A stretch of DNA of 64,000 nucleotides from Tamarix chinensis (taxonomy: Eukaryota; Streptophyta; Magnoliopsida; Caryophyllales; Tamaricaceae), in the NCBI GenBank assembly GCA_030549775.1, contig CM060177.1, positions 32,642,514 to 32,706,513 of the forward strand. The letters run 5' to 3'. A program made the translations under genes and the position numbers. Every line of letters starts with the position of its first letter. Position 1 is the first letter of the stretch. The notes below the pieces were generated by a model that saw nothing but the letters and a program-made list of their open reading frames with translations, made no database searches and was not told where the DNA came from. Positions 62,203 through 64,000 of the stretch are shown piece by piece.

Positions 62203-63090
62203 TTTAGATTTTGTTTTAGGATTACCTAGGACTAATAGAGCTAAAGATTCAATAATGGTTGTAGTAGATAGGTTCAGTAAGATGGCTCATTTTGTACCTT
62301 GTAATAAAACAAATGATGTTGTAGCAGTGGCTGAATTATTTTTTTCTAATGTGGTTAAATTACATGGAATTCTTAAGACTATAGTTTCAGACAGAGATGT
62401 TAAGTTTTTAAGTCATTTTTGGAAGGTTTTGTGGGGAAAATTAGGGACTAAGTTATTGTTTTCTACAATTTGTCACCTTCAAACTGATGGTCAAACTGAG
62501 GTAGTTAATAGAACATTAGGAATCATGTTAAGAGCTGTCCTTGGAAAGAATCTTAAACAATGGGAATATGTTTTACCTCAAGTGGAATTTGCTTATAATA
62601 GGACTTTACATTCTACAACTAATAAAACTCCATTTGAGATTGTGTATGGTTTTAATCCATTAACTCCATTAGATCTGAGTCATTTGCCTCATGCTGAATT
62701 GCAAAATTTTGATGCTGAATCTAGAGCTGATAATATAAAAAGATTACATGAGACTGTAAGCCAATAGATTAACAAAAAGGTGCAACAGATGGCTGAACAT
62801 GCTAATAAAAGAAGGAGAAAAATGATTTTTAAACCTGGAGATTTATTCTGGGTTCACCTTAGGAAAGAAAGGTTTCCAAATTTTAGAAAGTTAAAGTTGG
62901 ACCCTAGAGGAGATGGAAAATTTACTGTATTAGAGAAAATTAATGATAATGCTTATAAAATTGATTTACCTGTTAAATTTGGGAATGTGAGTAATTCTTT
63001 TAATGTGGCTGATCTTAGTCCATTTCTGGGACTTATTCAGGTTTTAGAGGCAAAACCTTTCCAAGAAGAGGGGAATGATGTGAATCTTAA
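62196..63090 (+). pseudogene. Ty3 integrase core and C-terminus
   Basis: The core has [10 protein letters not shown] (first Asp, about 62202), [26 protein letters not shown] (second Asp, about 62388) and [15 protein letters not shown] (Glu, about 62493), so the D,D,E residues remain readable. A nonsense TAG at 62765-62767 follows a Gln codon. The C-terminal GPY-like region (PRGDGKFTVLEKINDNAYKI, then FNVADLSPF) ends in PFQEEGNDV across the PPT and LTR start. No chromodomain is seen. Confidence 0.9.
63063..63075 (+). promoter_or_regulatory. Polypurine tract of the Ty3 element
   Basis: AAGAAGAGGGGAA directly before TGATGTGAATC, the inferred 3' LTR start. Confidence 0.8.
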
Positions 63091-63928
63091 GAATTTATAT
63101 TTAATTAATTTCGAAAATTGCTGTGAATTATTTACTTATAATTGTTTGTCTTATTTGGTGAATAAATAGGAGTGTAATGCAGCATATGGATTCTGTGGAA
63201 CTTTGGATGCAGATGCTGGGAAGTGCAGATTATGTATTTGAAGTGTGCAGATTATGTAAATTTTTGTTAATAACTTGTAATCTTATATGATGCATTCGCC
63301 GGTCGAAATTGGCTATTGGAAATTAGGTCGGTTGTATAATCCGCCACCCGGTCCTTAATTTTGGACTAGATGGATTGTGGATTAATCAATCCTTAATAGC
63401 CATGATTAGCTAAAGTATTATTTTAGCTGATGGGAATTAAGTCTTAAACTTAATTGTATTTGGGACATTTTTATGTTGGGGATTATTTGGGCTGGTCGAC
63501 TAATTATGTGGCCCAAAGTATTAAGGCCATTCATTCTTTCAGGTTGTATATCTGGCCTTGTATTCGTTGGTCTGTATTGTGTATTTGTACGTCGTATACG
63601 GTCTGTCATGTACATATATATAGCCTGGTGTACATGTAATAGGGCGATACTTTTGACATAATAATATTTGGCTGAGTCTTGATTCTTCTCGCGACTTCTT
63701 CTTCTCTCTCGGCGATTCTCTCGCTCGCTCGTCTTCTCTGAATTTGCTCTCTCTCACTTTGATCGATCTTGATCATTACACCTTCAAATTTCAGTTGCCG
63801 TTGTACAAACTGTGCCTCTGAATCTTTGGTCTTCCTTTGGAGTTATTCCTTAGGCTGAACCGGCGAATCGAACATTGCGCTCGATTAATCTTTCGATCCT
63901 TTCGAGAAACCCTAACAGGTTTCCATCA
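63076..63928 (+). repeat. 3' LTR of the Ty3 element (853 bp)
   Basis: It starts TGATGTGAAT after the PPT and ends GGTTTCCATCA. A TATATATAG at 63615-63623 is flanked by ACATG/CATGTA palindrome-like arms. The last 322 bp match the 5' LTR remnant. Confidence 0.88.
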
Positions 63929-64000
63929 GTTCCACTATAAGTGATTAGTATTTTTCCATAATCTTATTCACGTACATAACTGATTTTATTGAGCTCAGGA
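63929..64000 (-). mobile_element. Family L LTR fragment at the window edge
   Basis: GTTCCACTATAAGTGATTAG and ATTGAGCTCAGGA match the same blocks at 48292-48365, placing the Ty3 insertion inside another L copy that continues beyond the window. Confidence 0.8.

Larger units (their letters stand above)
52062..63928 (+). mobile_element. Ty3/gypsy LTR retrotransposon, split by a CACTA
   Basis: Order: 5' LTR remnant (52062-52380), PBS, gag, protease, RT first half, [CACTA 55365-60863], RT second half, RNase H, integrase, PPT (63063-63075) and 3' LTR (63076-63928, 853 bp). The 5' LTR lacks about its first 530 bp. Over the shared approx. 319 bp I count by eye three substitutions and two small indels, so the copy is young. 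GTTCC follows the 3' LTR but no match can exist at the truncated left side. Coding regions carry several nonsense and frameshift changes. The right flank is a family L LTR, showing the target. Confidence 0.93.

Noticed and set aside
52062..63928. An autonomous Ty3 element
   Set aside because: At least four nonsense changes, several one-base slips, a truncated 5' LTR and the CACTA insertion exclude it.

Overview
The window is repeat-dominated plant nuclear DNA from a large, transposon-rich genome. It holds layered LTR retrotransposons, solo LTRs, CACTA (En/Spm-type) DNA transposons, a 5S-derived Cassandra-like TRIM element and long microsatellites. There is no rRNA operon, CRISPR array or prokaryotic operon. 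PBS sites complementary to initiator tRNA-Met, GT-AG introns and TNP1/TNP2 proteins all point to a seed plant; I cannot name the species. I found no convincing intact host gene. The only intact multi-exon gene belongs to a transposon.

Layout. 1-1027: Ty3/gypsy RT-RNase H relic (minus). 1028-2700: 5' piece of a CACTA element, cut and joined to a fragment of a long-LTR family ('family L', ends TGTAACACCCC...). 6005-10176: degraded L copy (minus) holding a complete 756-bp Cassandra-like TRIM at 8721-9476. 10177-15741: another L fragment, a 21-bp minisatellite and exon-like relics of an unknown gene on the minus strand. 15742-24822: internally deleted Ty1/copia element (minus) whose 3' LTR is split by a 5,024-bp solo LTR of family L (16074-21097, TSD CTTTT). 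24823-28679: AT-rich DNA with microsatellites. 28680-34835: decayed Ty3/gypsy pol followed by a 3.7-kb LTR of a second family. 35476-40481: second 5.0-kb solo L LTR (TSD ATTAT). 42317-44230: relic of a CACTA TNP2 transposase. 44454-47780: shorter L LTR (plus), then a 5S-bearing Cassandra LTR fragment, then another L fragment (minus). 50690-51640: Athila/Tat-type integrase relic.

52062-63928: a fairly young Ty3/gypsy element (remaining LTR parts nearly identical; PBS, gag, protease, RT, RNase H, integrase, PPT). Its RT is split by a complete 5,499-bp CACTA element (55365-60863) with a perfect 3-bp AGG target duplication. That CACTA carries an 11-exon gene with every splice junction in phase. 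It predicts a 744-aa protein: an N-terminal Transposase_24/TNP1-like region and a C-terminal Ulp1/C48-type cysteine protease domain with an apparently intact His-Asp-Gln-Cys set. No TNP2 transposase lies inside it, so mobility would need TNP2 in trans.

Order of events read from the nesting: copia before the solo L LTR inside it; Ty3 element after the L copy at the right edge; CACTA insertion after the Ty3 element.
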